64,000 nucleotides of DNA from Anisus vortex. Its lineage: Eukaryota; Mollusca; Gastropoda; Planorbidae. Shown here piece after piece: positions 13,701 to 28,700 of the stretch; position 1 is the first letter of the stretch; every line of letters starts with the position of its first letter. Location of the stretch: contig OX421492.1 of NCBI GenBank assembly GCA_949126835.1, positions 39,328,886 to 39,392,885 on the forward strand, read 5' to 3'. The notes beneath the pieces were generated by a model, which was not told the origin of the DNA, made no database searches, and saw nothing but the letters and a program-made list of their open reading frames with translations. The translations under genes and the position numbers were made by a program.

Positions 13701-16700
13701 TATCACTTTGTGTATCTTTGATAGGTTATCAAACTGGAGAATTTATAGTATAGAAAGATTTTTTAAAAGTAATAAATTGTCTTGTTAAATTAAACCTAAC
13801 AAATTTAAATTAAATAACAAATTGATGCATTGTAAAATTGTGAGGCAATCAGTTGCATAAGGGCACAAACTCAGATACAGAATGTGAAACCTTAAAAACT
13901 ATCCGTAATTTGCAGTCTCCAGCACAGGAATAATGGCTTAATTAGTTTTGATTTGATGCTCATCATATTGACCTATAATGTTAGCCAATTTTTTAAACCA
14001 CTGAATCACCTTAATGTCTTTACAAATAAATTTTACACATTTAGGCCTGGACCCAATCAATGGATTACTGTCAAATTTGATGAACCAAAACTTCTATCTG
14101 GAGTCATAACACAAGGCAGTCCAGATTCCTCTCGTTGGGTGAAGACATTCAACATCTACTACAGTGTTGATGGTGTAGACTATATTCCTTACACTCTGTA
14201 CCCTGGCGACACAACACCTTATTTGTTTACTGCCAACACTGACGGCACAACACCTGTCACTAACCTCTTGAACCGTGACATCATTGCTCAGTACTTAAAG
14301 ATTGTTCCAGTAGAAGCAGGACCTAATGGTGTTGGCTTAAGATTTGACGTGTTAGGCTGCAAACCAGATGTACCAAAAGTAATCATTTCTACACCCCCAC
14401 CATTAGTGACAAATCTGGGTACTACACTGGCACCTATATTAGGTACATTCATTTTTTATATAGATCATGCAAAGCTGTAAAATTATAATAAAAGTTCCAA
14501 GTTTTGTGTAATAAAATTAAAATTGTACATATCATTAGGATTGTAAGCATTCATTTCATTTTTGCGTGAAATACTAACTAAAACATTGTCATTTTTCAGT
14601 GTGTGATATACCTATGGGTGTAAATAATCCCCTGATTGTTGGTGATAGACAATTAACTGCTTCTTCATCCTATGATTATTTCCATGGACCCTCAAGAGGT
14701 AGACTTGACACAGTTAAATATGGATCATGGGCTGGTAGCTGGTCTCCTAGGTATTTTCACCTTTGACTTTACAAAATCCTACAATTTATTTAGATAAGAA
14801 GTGATTAAGAAGCAAATATGATCATTTATTGCTTTTAATTATTTTTTGCTCAACAGTTTGACTGATTCAACTCCATACATCCAAGTAGACTTCTTGTCTC
14901 CACATGAAATCTCTGGAGTGACCACTCAAGGAAGTGCAGACCAACCATCCTGGGTCACCAAGTACACTGTGTACTACAGTAATGACGGCATTAACTTCCA
15001 GCCAGTCAAAGACAATTCTGGCAACCCACTGGTGTTCAATGGCAACACTGACCAGTACACCCCAGTCACCAACTTCTTCCCCAAAGTCTCTGCACAATAC
15101 TTCCAAATTAGGCCAGTAGAATCGCACAACTCAATAGCGCTACGATTTAATTTACTCGGATGTCATGCACCAACGCCATCACCTCCCCCAGGCACAACAC
15201 ACACGCCCTCTGTTACACCACCAATATTCTTGAACACACCTCCAGGTATTTTAACAATGTTTCAATTTTTTTAAATCATGCTTTTCAGCTTGTCATGTAG
15301 TATTTTATATTGGATATGTTTTTAGGTTTCTTGCCTTAAAAGTCCTGATCTGACTAAAAGCTAATTGAAAATTATATTTTAATTATTACCTTGTATTATA
15401 TATTTCAACATTTCCTACAGTAGTTCTTAAATTTTTTATTTTATCTATCGCATATATATATGTATATACAATGTGAACTTTTTTCCCCAGACATATTTTG
15501 TAACATTCCCATGAATGTTGACCGACCATCTATGATAACTAATAGTCAACTGACAGCATCTAGCCAATATAGTCCTCAAACATCAGCAGCAGATGGAAGA
15601 TTAGAAAATAAACTCTCATCATGGGTGCCCAGGTACAAGCTTTCAATTTATTTGTAACTTATAACAAAAACGGATGCAATAACAATGTAATGCTTTTAAC
15701 ACATTTCCTATTCTCTCAATCAGATTGGATGATAAAAACAGATGGCATCAAGTTGACTTCCTCACAGCACAGAACCTATCAGGTGTCCTCACGCAGGGTA
15801 GTCCCAACACAGAGAAATGGGTCACATCATATACTATTAGTACCAGTATGGATGGGCTAACTTTCTTCCCACTCCTTGCTGATGATGGGAAAATTATGGT
15901 CTTTAAAGCAAACTCTAATAAGGATTCAATTGTCAGAAACTACTTCCCTCATGTAAGCAACAACATGTGTTGTAAATAAATAATCATTTCAAAAATACTT
16001 TGTTTATATAGATTTTCTTTTGTGATATCTACATATTTCATTGTTTACTTCCATAGACCATTCTAACACGATATGTTCGCCTTGAGCCTCTGTCCTGGTC
16101 ACCTGAGGGCCCAGGCTTAAGAGTGAACTACATAGGATGCTTTTCATCATTAGTACCAACGCCACGTCCACCTGTGGCAACTGACAGCCCAATACTCTCA
16201 ACATTGCCACATATTGTAACAACTTATATACCCACAGTGGCTCCAACACCACTCATATATGCTGAGCCTAGTAAGTTTGCCCTCTAGCGATACGAATAAT
16301 TTTCTTATATGTTGACACTATTTATTTTCTCTACTTTTGACTACACTCTAAAGAATAAAGACTTTTATTAATGCCAACCTCTAAACAATTTGTAAAATAT
16401 AAGTATAATTCTATTTAGCATGCACCAAGCTGATGGGTCTACAAAATCAGAGAATTGTCAGTGATAATCAATTGACTGCATCTTCCAATACTAATGGACA
16501 TGGGCCGATACTTGCCAGACTTTCAGAAAATAACTACCAAGGCTCATGGATGCCTCTGTATGTACAGCATGGATTATCTGTTATTATTATTTTATTAATA
16601 TATTTATTCATGATTGTAATCTGTATTTACATTTTATCAAAATTTTTATTTATTCTAACTACTTTCAGAACTTAGGCCTGAAAATTATTCCATTATTTTT

Positions 16701-19700
16701 TATCTTATTTAACATTTTATACAGAACATAAAATAGTTTTATCTGCTGTGCTAATTCTGCTTAGGTCCAGTGACAATCAACCATTTATCCAAGTTGATTT
16801 TAAAGAGCTGAAGTTCCTGTCTGGAGTCATCACCCAAGGTGAAGGTAGAGAAGAAAATTGGGTCACTCAGTATTCAGTCTACTACAGTACAGATGGTGTA
16901 GACTTTTATCCTTATTCTGAGAAACAGGACAACGTGGCCAAAGTTTTCACAGCCAACACAGACACTAACACACAAGTGACCAATTATTTTATGAAAAACA
17001 TCATCGCAAGATACATCCGCATAGTGCCAACCAGAAGCCATCAGAGTGTTGCTATGAGGTAAGAAAGATACTAAACTATATCTTTTGTAACATTTTTTTT
17101 ACTAAATAATCTTTGTTAAAATAATAAATGAATAAACTAACAATAAACTATATAAAGATGCTACAAAGAATTTAAATGATATAGAATATCTCATTTTTTA
17201 TATAGTTATCTTTTTAAAAACAATTGTTCATTCCTTTCCTGATAATTTTGTGAAACAAATTTGTATTAAAATTATTTTGTGCCAGTCGAGTGATTCTCTT
17301 CTCTTTCTCTTTGCATACTGTAAAACATCCATTTTTAAGCCAAGTAATTCTATTTTTCTTTTCAGACTTGAAATTCTAGGTTGCAATCCTTCACAAGACA
17401 ACCCACAAATAGTAACCCATCCAACACCATATCCCACAGTACCAACAACCAGCACTGTAGTCACTGATGTACCAACATTGCCTGGACAGACAAGGCCAAC
17501 CACTTTAGCACCAACACCACAGACTACTACAGATGTTTATGGTGAGAGAAAATAAAAATACATTGATATTCTTAGCATTAAATTGTAAACAAAGATTTGA
17601 GTGGATGAGAGTAAAATATGATTGAATTAAACATTACTCCACTAATTAATAAAAAAAGCTATAAAATAATTAATATTGTCAATTCTCATATGCTTAGTGA
17701 AATAATAATACTGAAATCCTTAAACAAATTTGATAATTTTTTTTTGTGAATACTTTTTAATATGATATTTTTCACTAGTAGATGTTAATGTGCTTTTCAG
17801 TATGTGCCATTCCAATGGGAGTAAGTAGCCATTATCAGGTGACCAATGACCAGCTGACTTCATCCTCCAATTTCGACCAGACTCACACTGCGGCTGATGG
17901 CAGACTTTATAACACAAAGACAAACACATCTGGAGGATCTTGGATTCCTGGGTAAGTAGGTCACCAGGTTTATTTTTTACCTTTCTTCACACTTGTCTTC
18001 ATTTTTCTTGTCTTTTATTATTTTATGTATCCATTTTATTGTGTTTTTTTTTCAGCTTTTATTTTTATGGCTCTAATTATTTCATTGAACCTGTAATGTA
18101 ATGATTTCATTATGAGTTTAATATTTTATGATGACTTGAATATTCTATTCTATTATATAATATATTATAATGATGTTAATATTACTTATGTCTTATTATT
18201 TCTTAAATATAGTAAACCTCTTTTTTCTTTCTAAAAGTAATGTTTATAAATCTACATTGTCTTACAGACCTGGACCCAATCAATGGATTATGGTGAAGTT
18301 AAGTGAACCAAAACTTTTATCTGGAGTTGTGACACAAGGCAGTCCAGATACCTCTCGTTGGGTGAAGACATTCAACATTTACTACAGTGTTGATGGTGTG
18401 AACTTTATTCCTTACACTCTGTACCCTGGTGACACGACACCTTATTTGTTTACTGCCAACACTGACGGCACAACACCTGTGAGAAACTTACTGAACCGTG
18501 ATATTATTGCTCAATATATCAAGATTGTTCCAGTTGAAGCATCACCAAATGGCATTGGCCTTAGATTTGATCTACTGGGATGTAGACCTGAACTTCCTCC
18601 ACCAGAAATATTAACACCTCCACCCTTGGTCACAGGTCCTACAGCAACACCTGGCACAGGTCCTACTGATGTTCCAACACTACCACCTACAATCAGTAAA
18701 TAGTTTTTTATTCTCAGTTTCAATCACATTCATAGAAAAAGGTTCTCTCTATTATAACAATATACGCTATAAATTACTATAAGAGAATAGTACACTTGCA
18801 AAAGGTGTTAATTCCACATTAAGAGATTTTGCAGAAATTGACATTTTTATGTCAAATTTGGCATCTTTAAAATGATATTAAATATATTTAGTTGTTGAGA
18901 ATTGTATGATGGTTGAGCAAAATATTATCATATTAAATAGGACATGTACTTGAAGACCGTGGGGGGAATTCTATTTTCTTTAAAAAAATAGAATGAGATT
19001 CCTTATGCAAGTGGACTACTCAAGAATTCATGTTGAAAAAAAATGAAGTGCTTAGGTTAAGCTTTAATCAATTCTTTGATACTACTGATTTGTCTGTGTG
19101 CAAATAAATGTTGGTAAATGAAACGTTGAATACTAATTAAGCCATCTGATTTCATTTTTTTTATTACCAACTGATATATCAACAAATAATCACAGATTAT
19201 TTACTAGAAAATGTATTTACAATAAACATTCACTTTACTAGGCAAATCAAAACTGTTGACATCAAGAAATCTTTTACAATTCCTTTTTATATTAATGTAT
19301 ACATTGTTTGACTGGTAAGCTTACAGAGTTTTTTAAAAGTATATTCTGGTACTGGTTACAACATTAAAATCAGCAAATTTTCTTTGCCAGATACCAAGTT
19401 ACCTGACCAAAAATACCATTTGTAAAGCAGCACATTTAAGTCTGTTCATGTTCCCATGATCTTGCAATGAACTAAATAAACCATAAGGTTGTATTAATAA
19501 CATGCACGTTTCTTGAATAAAATTTAACTTTTCAAACATTTCAGCCTGTGATCTGCCCATGGGGGTCAATAATCCATTAGTTATTAGTGATAAGCAGTTA
19601 TCAGCTTCCTCATCCTATGATGTGCACCATTCACCTGCTCAAGGAAGGCTGGAACTGTTGCAGGGCAGCTGGGCACCAAGGTTAGAAATAAAGCATAAAA

Positions 19701-22700
19701 ATATAGTGATTTATAAATATACATAAAGATCACAATGAAGAAAATTTTACAGTCCCATTTCAGTGGTTGAAATATTCATTTTTTTTCTTTGTATTTGATT
19801 TTGTCATTATGTAGTTTTCTTTAGGGCATAGTTATTGAACATTTAATGAACACTATCTATTTAAGCAAGTAATATTTTTATCTGTAACTCTTAAAAGTTA
19901 AAATGTTTGATTCAAGGAAGGTTTTTTATTTTTTTACATAGCCGAACAGACAATTCTCCCTACATCCAAGTAGACTTCTTGTCCCCATATGAAATCTCTG
20001 GAGTGACCACTCAAGGAAGTGCTGACCAACCATCCTGGGTCACCAAGTACACAGTGTACTACAGTAATGATGGCATCAACTTCCAGCCCGTCAAAGACAG
20101 CTCTGGCAACCCACTGGTGTTCAATGGCAACACTGACCAGTACACTCCAGTAACCAACTTCTTCCCCAAAGTCTCTGCCCAATTCTTCCAAATTAGGCCA
20201 GTAGAATCGCACAACTCAATAGCACTGCGATTTAATTTACTTGGTTGTCGTACACCATCCCCTACCCCAATACCCCCAGCTTATTTAACACCAACCATTG
20301 GGCCGCCAATTCCATTTAAAGTTCCACAAGGTAAGGTCATTTTTTATATTTCCTCAATCACTAAAAGTACTTTAACATTTTTAGTTCTAAGTTTTAGTTT
20401 GTAAAAAGCTTTAATGCTGTTCTTCTTCTTCTATCCCATAACCCGAGTGATGGTCGTTGGGGCACCATTTTTTATACTGTTCAGTAACTCTTAAAAATGT
20501 TTGTCAATCTTTTTGTCCCTTTATTCTACTTTTCTCTAGGCATAATTTGTAACATTCCATTGAATGTTGACAAGCTTTCTTCAATGCAGAGCAGCCAATT
20601 TACATCCTCCAGCCAGTTGTCTTTAGATACAACAGCAGCAGATGGACGATTAAACTCAGTTTCCTCTTGGATACCTGCGTAGGTTTTCATTATATTTACA
20701 TTGTATCTATTCTTCCTTTGTTAATTTTTTAAAACTGACCATGATTGCAATTTTTTGTATGTATTAGTTTGATAAAACAAGATTTTTACTTGTAATTTTT
20801 TCTCACCCTGAAATTCAAAATCAGATAAACATATTTGTTCAGATAGTATAATATAAGCAATTATCTTAGCATATCATTTGTATTAAAAAAGATTTTAATA
20901 AATCTTTATTATAAAAAAAATTATTATTAAAAAAAAACATTACAAATTTGCAATTTAAATGACCTTTTGAGATTTGAATTATCTATTTGTACTTATTTTT
21001 TATCTAAATATTTTATTGCTAGACTTACAATCTATTTATGAAATGTAATTCTTGAATATCGTTTTTGATTATTCAGCTCAGCTGATAGAAATCAATGGCT
21101 TCAGGTGGATTTCTTATCCAATCAGAATCTGTCTGGTGTGCTTACACAAGGAAGTCCATTTGCTAGTCGATGGGTCTCATCCTACACAGTCAGCACTAGC
21201 CTGGATGGGCAGAACTTTTACCCAGTTAGTGATACTGATGGCAATATAATAGTGTTTAATGGAAACTCTGATGAAAACACAGTTAAACAAAACTATTTCC
21301 CACATGTAAGTATGACATTTTCCTATTTTGGATCTGTAAGTTTTTTTGGATTGTACATCAATAAACATCTACTGTAACTGAGATCTCTACATATTATAAC
21401 ATAGTTGAAATTTACACACATTTCATTACCGGTACCCATTTACTATGGCTGAGATAAATACATGTAATAGTTAACTGAGAAAAATGCATAATGCACAACT
21501 ACTTCGCCTGAAATTTTTTCATTTTTTCTCACAGATGATTGTGGCTAGATATGTTCGAATCACTCCACTGACTTGGTCAATCTACGGCCCAGGATTAAGG
21601 CTCAACTACATTGGCTGTTTCTCTTTGGCTTATCCCACGCCAAGACCACCTTTGCCACCAGTACCAACCAGCCTATCAGTAGTTACAGTCAGTCCTCCTC
21701 CAACAGTAGCTTCTACACTTGATGTGCCTGGTGTGTAGGACGCATTGTCCCTTGTTTATAACCTTTTTAACAATAATTGATCAGCTTATTGAACTAAAAC
21801 ATTTCAGAACTTATTTATATCAAATATAAAGTAAAAAAAAAAATATGTAAACACTTTCATAATCTAAAAGCTACAAGTTGAAGATTCATAATTTTTATTT
21901 CCTCTTTTGTTTTTCAGTATGTACCAAAAAAATGGGCTTGTCCAAACAGACTATTGTTGATGACAAGCAAATAACAGCATCTTCAAGTAGACCCAAACAT
22001 GAACCTCAATATGCCAGACTTTCTGAATATAACTACCAAAGCTCTTGGATGCCTGCGTATGTATTTACAGTTTCAAATTTTCTAATATAACTTTGTTGTC
22101 AGATAAGATGAACAAACTCAATACTGGGTTTTGGTTTTGACTCGTATTATTGGGTATCAAAGAATAAAAGATCGTTTTGTTTTTTATTTTGTTTGCTTTT
22201 CTCAAACTGTATAATTAATTAAAGGCTGATAAAAATAGCCCTCGAATTCTAAAAAAATTTTTCTTCAATCTGCAAATGTTGAGTTAAGCTTATTATAATG
22301 TTTGAAATATAGAATTATTTATACTGAATAACATATAAATGTTCAAATAATTAGTAAATAGTGAAAGGTTTTTAGCATAAGAATTATCTTGAGGTTTTGT
22401 ACTATAGTTTAGGAAAGAGGTATCCTGATATCTTATTCATCCTTTTTTATTTTATTTCAATCTTAGATTAAATGATGCAAAACCATTTATCCAAGTTGAT
22501 TTTAAAGAGCTGAAGTTCCTGTCTGGAGTCATCACCCAAGGTGAAGGTAGAGAAGAAAATTGGGTCACTCAGTATTCAGTCTACTACAGTACAGATGGCG
22601 TAGACTTTTATCCTTATTCTGAGAAACAGGACAATGTGGCCAAAGTTTTCACAGCCAACACAGACATTAACACACCAGTGGCAAATTATTTTATGAAAAA

Positions 22701-25700
22701 CATCATTGCAAGATACATCCGCATAGTGCCAACCAGAAGCCACCAGGGTGTTGCTATGAGGTATTATATTCAATTTCTTGTAAACATCTCACAGACATCC
22801 TTATACATGATTTTATTCAAGCTTTGTCTATTTAGGCAACAGAAAAACTAATAATGAAGACAGTTTAAACCTTTAATTAGTTTTAATATATATCGTTATA
22901 TTTTTCTTACATGTGCATGTTTCAGTTTTGTAAAACATACCTTTAATCTAAACTGTTGATCTCTGTTCTGTTTTATTCTTTTCAGACTTGAAATTCTAGG
23001 TTGCAATCCTTCACAAGACAACCCACAAATAGTAACCCATCCAACACCATATCCCACTGTACCAACAACCAGCACTGTAGTCACTGATGTACCAACATTG
23101 CCTGGACAGACAAGGCCAACCACTTTAGCACCAACACCACAGACTACTACAGATGTTTATGGTGAGAGAAAATTTAAAAAAATTTCTTAGCATTAAATTG
23201 TAAACAAAGTCTTTAGTGAATGAGAGTCAAATATTATTGAACTAAACATTGCTCCATTAATTAATAAATAAGCTATAAAAAAATGAATATTATCAATTGT
23301 CAAATGCTTAGTGAAAAAATAATACTTTTGTGTGAATGCTCTTTAATATGATATTTTCCACTAGTAAAATGTTAATGTGCTTTTCAGTATGTGCCATTCC
23401 CATGGGAGTAAGTAGCCATTATCAGGTGACCAATGACCAACTGACCTCATCCTCCAATTTTGACCAGACTCACACTGCAGCTGATGGCAGACTTTATAAC
23501 ACAAGGACAAACACATCTGGTGGATCTTGGATTCCTGGGTAAGTGTGTCACTAGGTTTGATTTAAGTTTTGTAGTTTTCTGTGGTTGATTTATTGAAAGT
23601 AACTTCTGGAATATCAAGAAGAAGGGAAAGCCTGGATGAATTTAGCTGGCTTGCTAAAAGATTAGTACCCTGTATCAAGCCCTAATAGTCTTATATCATC
23701 TAAAAATTTACCTATTCAATAATGTAAAGTAAACTAATTGTTGTGCAATGCATCTTTTATCTTGTACAGACCTGAACCCAATCCATGGATTATGGTGAAG
23801 TTCAGTGAACCAAAACTTTTATCTGGTATTATAACGCAAGGCAGTCCAGATTCCTCTCGTTGGGTGAAGACATTCAATATCTACTATAGTGTTGACGGTG
23901 TAAACTTTATTCCTTACACTCTCTTCCCTGGTGACACAACACCTTATTTGTTTACTGCCAACAATGACGGCACTACACCTGTGAGAAACTTACTGAACCG
24001 TGAAATTATTGCTCAGTACTTCAAGATTGTTCCAGTTGAGGCGTCACCAAATGGCGTTGGTCTTAGATTTGATGTTCTGGGATGTAAACCTGAACTGCCA
24101 CCACCAGATCTAATAACACCTCCACCTTTGATCATAGGACCTACACCAACACCAGGCACAGGCCCTACTCAGGTTCCAACGCTACCACCTACAATCAGTA
24201 AGTAGTTCAAAATTCAAAAGCAAACTAAGATAAGCAATTTAAGTAATCTATTCTCAAAACTGGTAATATTTTTACATCAAAACCTCAATATTAAACATTC
24301 AAGAACTTTTGTCTTTTTCAACTTCATGATTTACTAATCAAGACTTACCTATACATTAGGTTGTTTGAAGAATATAATAACAAATAATATAATAAAACAA
24401 CTGTTGACACAAACATTTTAGCTAGAAATAAAATACAAATGCAGACGATTAGAATAGGCCAGATGTATATGTAGATATATATTTTGTTACACTATATATT
24501 ATTTTTTCAGCCTGTGATCTGCCAATGGGGGTCACAAATCCATTAGTTATTTCCAACAACCAGCTGACAGCCTCCAGCAGTCTTGATGGCTACCATGGAC
24601 CTTCTCGTGGCAGATTACAGATCTATAATGATGGACTATATGCTAGTGGTTGGTCTCCTAGGTAAACACAACAACACAGGCTTACAAAAATTATTGATAG
24701 AATGTAATAGATGTTTTTCAACCTACATAGCTGTCTAAATGTAGACATCTATATATATACACATATATTATATAACTCAATATGTAAGCCCAATGCTTTT
24801 TTTTGTGACGGTACGCACCAGTACGCGTACTGGCACATTTTTCATTGTGGGAAAAGAATATTACTTTTCTTGTATTTTAACGTTTATTATTAATTTATTA
24901 TATTATTAATTTGTTAAAATTGAATTATTTTAAAATTGCGCGCAATAAGAATTAAAATATAAAATATTAAACTGCTTTAAAAGTTAGGCAATCCATCACT
25001 GAGTGCCGGCACTTTTTTTTTTTTTACAAAAAAAGCACTATGTAAGCCTATCTGTATATTTTCTAAAAATGAATATCTGAGAAGCTGGAAGTTACAAAAT
25101 TTCTTAAGATTGAAAATGATATTAAATTATAGATTCATTTTTTAGTTACATGGGGATTGATCTATAACAGGGTTGGGCAACCCCTTGAGAGTGGTGTATA
25201 ATATTAATAATATTTTTTAAAGTTTGTAAGAATATGTCACTTTTTTATGGTGTCATTCTTTATGATTTATAAATAAAGGAATATGGCTCTTTACGTCCTG
25301 AAACATAGCCCACCTTTCATCTATACTATAATGTTTGTTTGTCAAATTATTTTTAATAAACTTGATTCAAATCCACAAAAAAATCTCTCGATCTATAGAA
25401 TTATTTTTTTTTTTAATAAAAACTTTTTCTTCTTAAGAAAACATTTAGAATAATATTACTTTGTTTGCCAATGTGGTACATTATTATTGGGATAGATTTA
25501 ATCTTTATAGCAATCTTGACAAAGCTTAACAATGATATAATAAAATAAAATATAATAATATAATACAATAAATGTCTGTGTAGAAAGAGTATCGTTAAAT
25601 CTAAGATATATGTTGTCTGTACAGTACCACTGACAAGTCACCATACATCCAAGTAGACTTCTTGTCTCCTTATCCTATCTCTGGAGTGACCACTCAAGGA

Positions 25701-28700
25701 AGTGCTGACCAACCATCCTGGGTCACCAAGTATGCAGTGTACTACAGTAATGACAGCATCAACTTCCAGCCAGTCAAAGACAGCTCTGGCAACCCAATGG
25801 TGTTTAATGGCAACACTGACCAGTTTTCTCCAGTCACCAACTTCTTCTCAGTGGCTAACGCAAGATATCTTCAGATCAGGCCAATCGAGTCTCACAATTC
25901 TGTAGCATTAAGGTTTAATGTTCTGGGCTGTCAGACACCATCACCATCACCCAGGCCACCAACTGCTACGCCACCACCTGGCCACACTGAAAGCACACCA
26001 TTAATGTATACGCCTTTCCTCATTGGTCCAAGTAAGTGCATTTGCTAGTGAGATTAACATAGATTTATTATATCATCAAAATGCTGTGAGTGGCAAGGAA
26101 ATACCTAAAAGTGCTAATAAAAATCCATAGGCCTCATTGATTATATGAAGTGTGTCTAATCAATTAACTGTTGATTGAAGATTCTTCAAAGTATTTCTTT
26201 TTTTATTATTTAAACATGATTATACCTCTCTTACATTGAACTCAAAACTATGTTGATTCCTATATTACATTTTGTTTAGATATTGTCTGCAATGTACCTT
26301 TGGAAGTTGACAGACCATATGTCATAGCAAACAATCAGCTAACAGCATCCAGCCAACTTAATACCCAGACATCAGCAGCTGATGGAAGATTAGACAATAA
26401 ATTATCTTCATGGATACCTGGGTATGTGTTGTTAGAAGTTATACATGTTTTCTTTTTCAGTATTTACAAAAGAAATGGAAACAAACTCATTGCAAAAAAT
26501 ATATTTCCTCTTTATCTTAAATGGATATTAAACAGATGTTTAAAAAAAATGCTTTGTGCTCTTGTTAACAGAACTACAGATAAACATATTTGGCATCAAG
26601 TAGATTTCAAGTCGGCTCAGAATCTATCTGGTATTCTCACTCAAGGAAGCCCCAATGCTGAAAAATGGGTGTCTCTTTTTACAGTTAGTACAAGTATGGA
26701 TGGGTTGACGTTCTTCCCAGTTAGAGATGATCAAGGAAAAGTCATTGTCTTTTCTGGTAACTCGGATAAAGACTCCATTAAAAGAAATTATTTCCCTCAT
26801 GTAAGTGCAGATAACTGTTACGTGCATTATTTCTACAGTATACATATACCTGTTTTTGGGATGCCTTCCTCTAGTGACAGAATGTTGACTTGGCAAATTG
26901 CAAAAACCTCTTGTTCAAATCCAAGCAAAAATGCCAGTATTAAATGTTGGATCTAGAGGGTATCCCTTAGTCTACCCAGATATGTTGGGTACATATCATT
27001 AGTTAAGGAAAGAAAATGGGGCTGTGCAGTGCATTTATCACACATTTTCATTTTAAAGCCCTGACCATGGAAAGAGGGGAGTTCTGTTTTACTACCCCAC
27101 AAGGACCAAAATGTTCTTAAAATGGTACATCAATAGTTTAATTCTTAAATGTGTATATTACTCCTTCATTTATGTAATATGTAAATATACATTGACATAC
27201 AATCATGTTTATTTCTTTCCTTCATGCTCATCATGCCTCATACAGATGATGGTTGCCAGATTTGTTCGGGTTCAGCCACTGTCTTGGGCACCAAATGGAC
27301 CAGGCTTAAGGCTTAATTACATTGGTTGTTTCTCATCTAATGCTCCAACACCACAAGCGACTGTGCCTTTTGCTATTCCCGTGACGCTCTCTTTGCCTGC
27401 AGTTACACCTGGACTTAACTCTCCTACCCCAGCAGGACCTACAGCTGCCCCAGTTCCTATATCAACTAATAAACCAAGTATGTTTGATAGAGGGTTAAAG
27501 ATATCAGTCAAATATGTCAAGTCTTAGTCATAAAAACTAAAAAAATCAGGTAATCATGTATGGAAATATATTATTATGATTACGGTAAATATATATTATT
27601 TTTCAGTGTGTTACAAGAAAATGGGATTGCAAAACCAGAGAATAATTCAAGATCATCAACTAACTGCTTCATCAAGTAGCAGTAACCATGGACCTGAACT
27701 TGCAAGACTTTTAGAAAACAGTTATCAAGGCTCCTGGATGCCTTCGTAAGTTTATACAAACTCTGTTAAGCTATGTTTGTGTGAATTCAAAGCCCAGACT
27801 TAGTTAATGTGTTTTCATTTTCTTTCAAAGGACCAGTGATTCTACACCTTACATACAAGTTGACTTTAAGGAGCCCAAGTTTTTAAGTGGACTTATAACT
27901 CAGGGAGAAGGCGCAGAGCAACGCTGGGTTACTAGTTATCAGTTATTTACAAGTCTTGACGGTGTTGATTTCGTACCTTATTCTGAGAAACAGGATGGAG
28001 TCACCAAAACATTCATAGCAAATACAGACACAAGCAAGCCTGTGACAAATTATTTTGTCAATAATATTATCACACGATTTTTGCGCATTGTGCCAATCAC
28101 AAGCAATGTGGGCCCTGCTTTGAGGTAAGCATTCTTTTGACAGACAGACAAATCGCTTTAAATAAAAATATGCACTCTACATTAAAATACAGTGATGTGA
28201 AATAATTTAGTAAGTTGAGTTTCTTTGACTTCAACTAAAGAATGTTTCTTGGAATTCTTTGTTAATCTCAATAGGTTTGAAGTTCTTGGCTGCAATCCTT
28301 CCTTGGAGCCATCAAACATCTCAACTCGTGCACCTCTTTACTCAACAACAAGTACAGCTGCTCCCACACTTCCATCAGGACAAACTAAAGAACCAACCAC
28401 AACAACAGCTATTCCTCCACCAAATGGTGAGAGATTATAGTTTCGGTTTGATTAATGTCAAAGAATGGTTAACATATATTCCTTTGGATAAAAAACATTA
28501 AACAAATTACTACACAAACATATTGAATATTGGTCACTATGATTGTTAAAAAGTATTCTTTTTTTCAGTGTGCCTAATTCCGATGGGCTTAAGCAATCAT
28601 TATATAGTGACAAATGATCAGCTAAGTGCTTCTTCCAACTTAGACTCTACCCACTCAGCTTCAGAAGGAAGATTGTACAATGTTAAAACTCAAACATCTG

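Noticed and set aside
20410..20470. A GC-richer patch in intron 20331-20539 ('ataacccgagtgatggtcgt')
   Set aside because: It could be a repeat fragment, but I cannot match it to any other copy in the window or name a family.
26300..26956. A 218-codon continuous frame across the D20 first and second exons
   Set aside because: It reads through a 150-bp intron with good GT and AG sites; the intron part has no discoidin sequence and all sister copies splice there.
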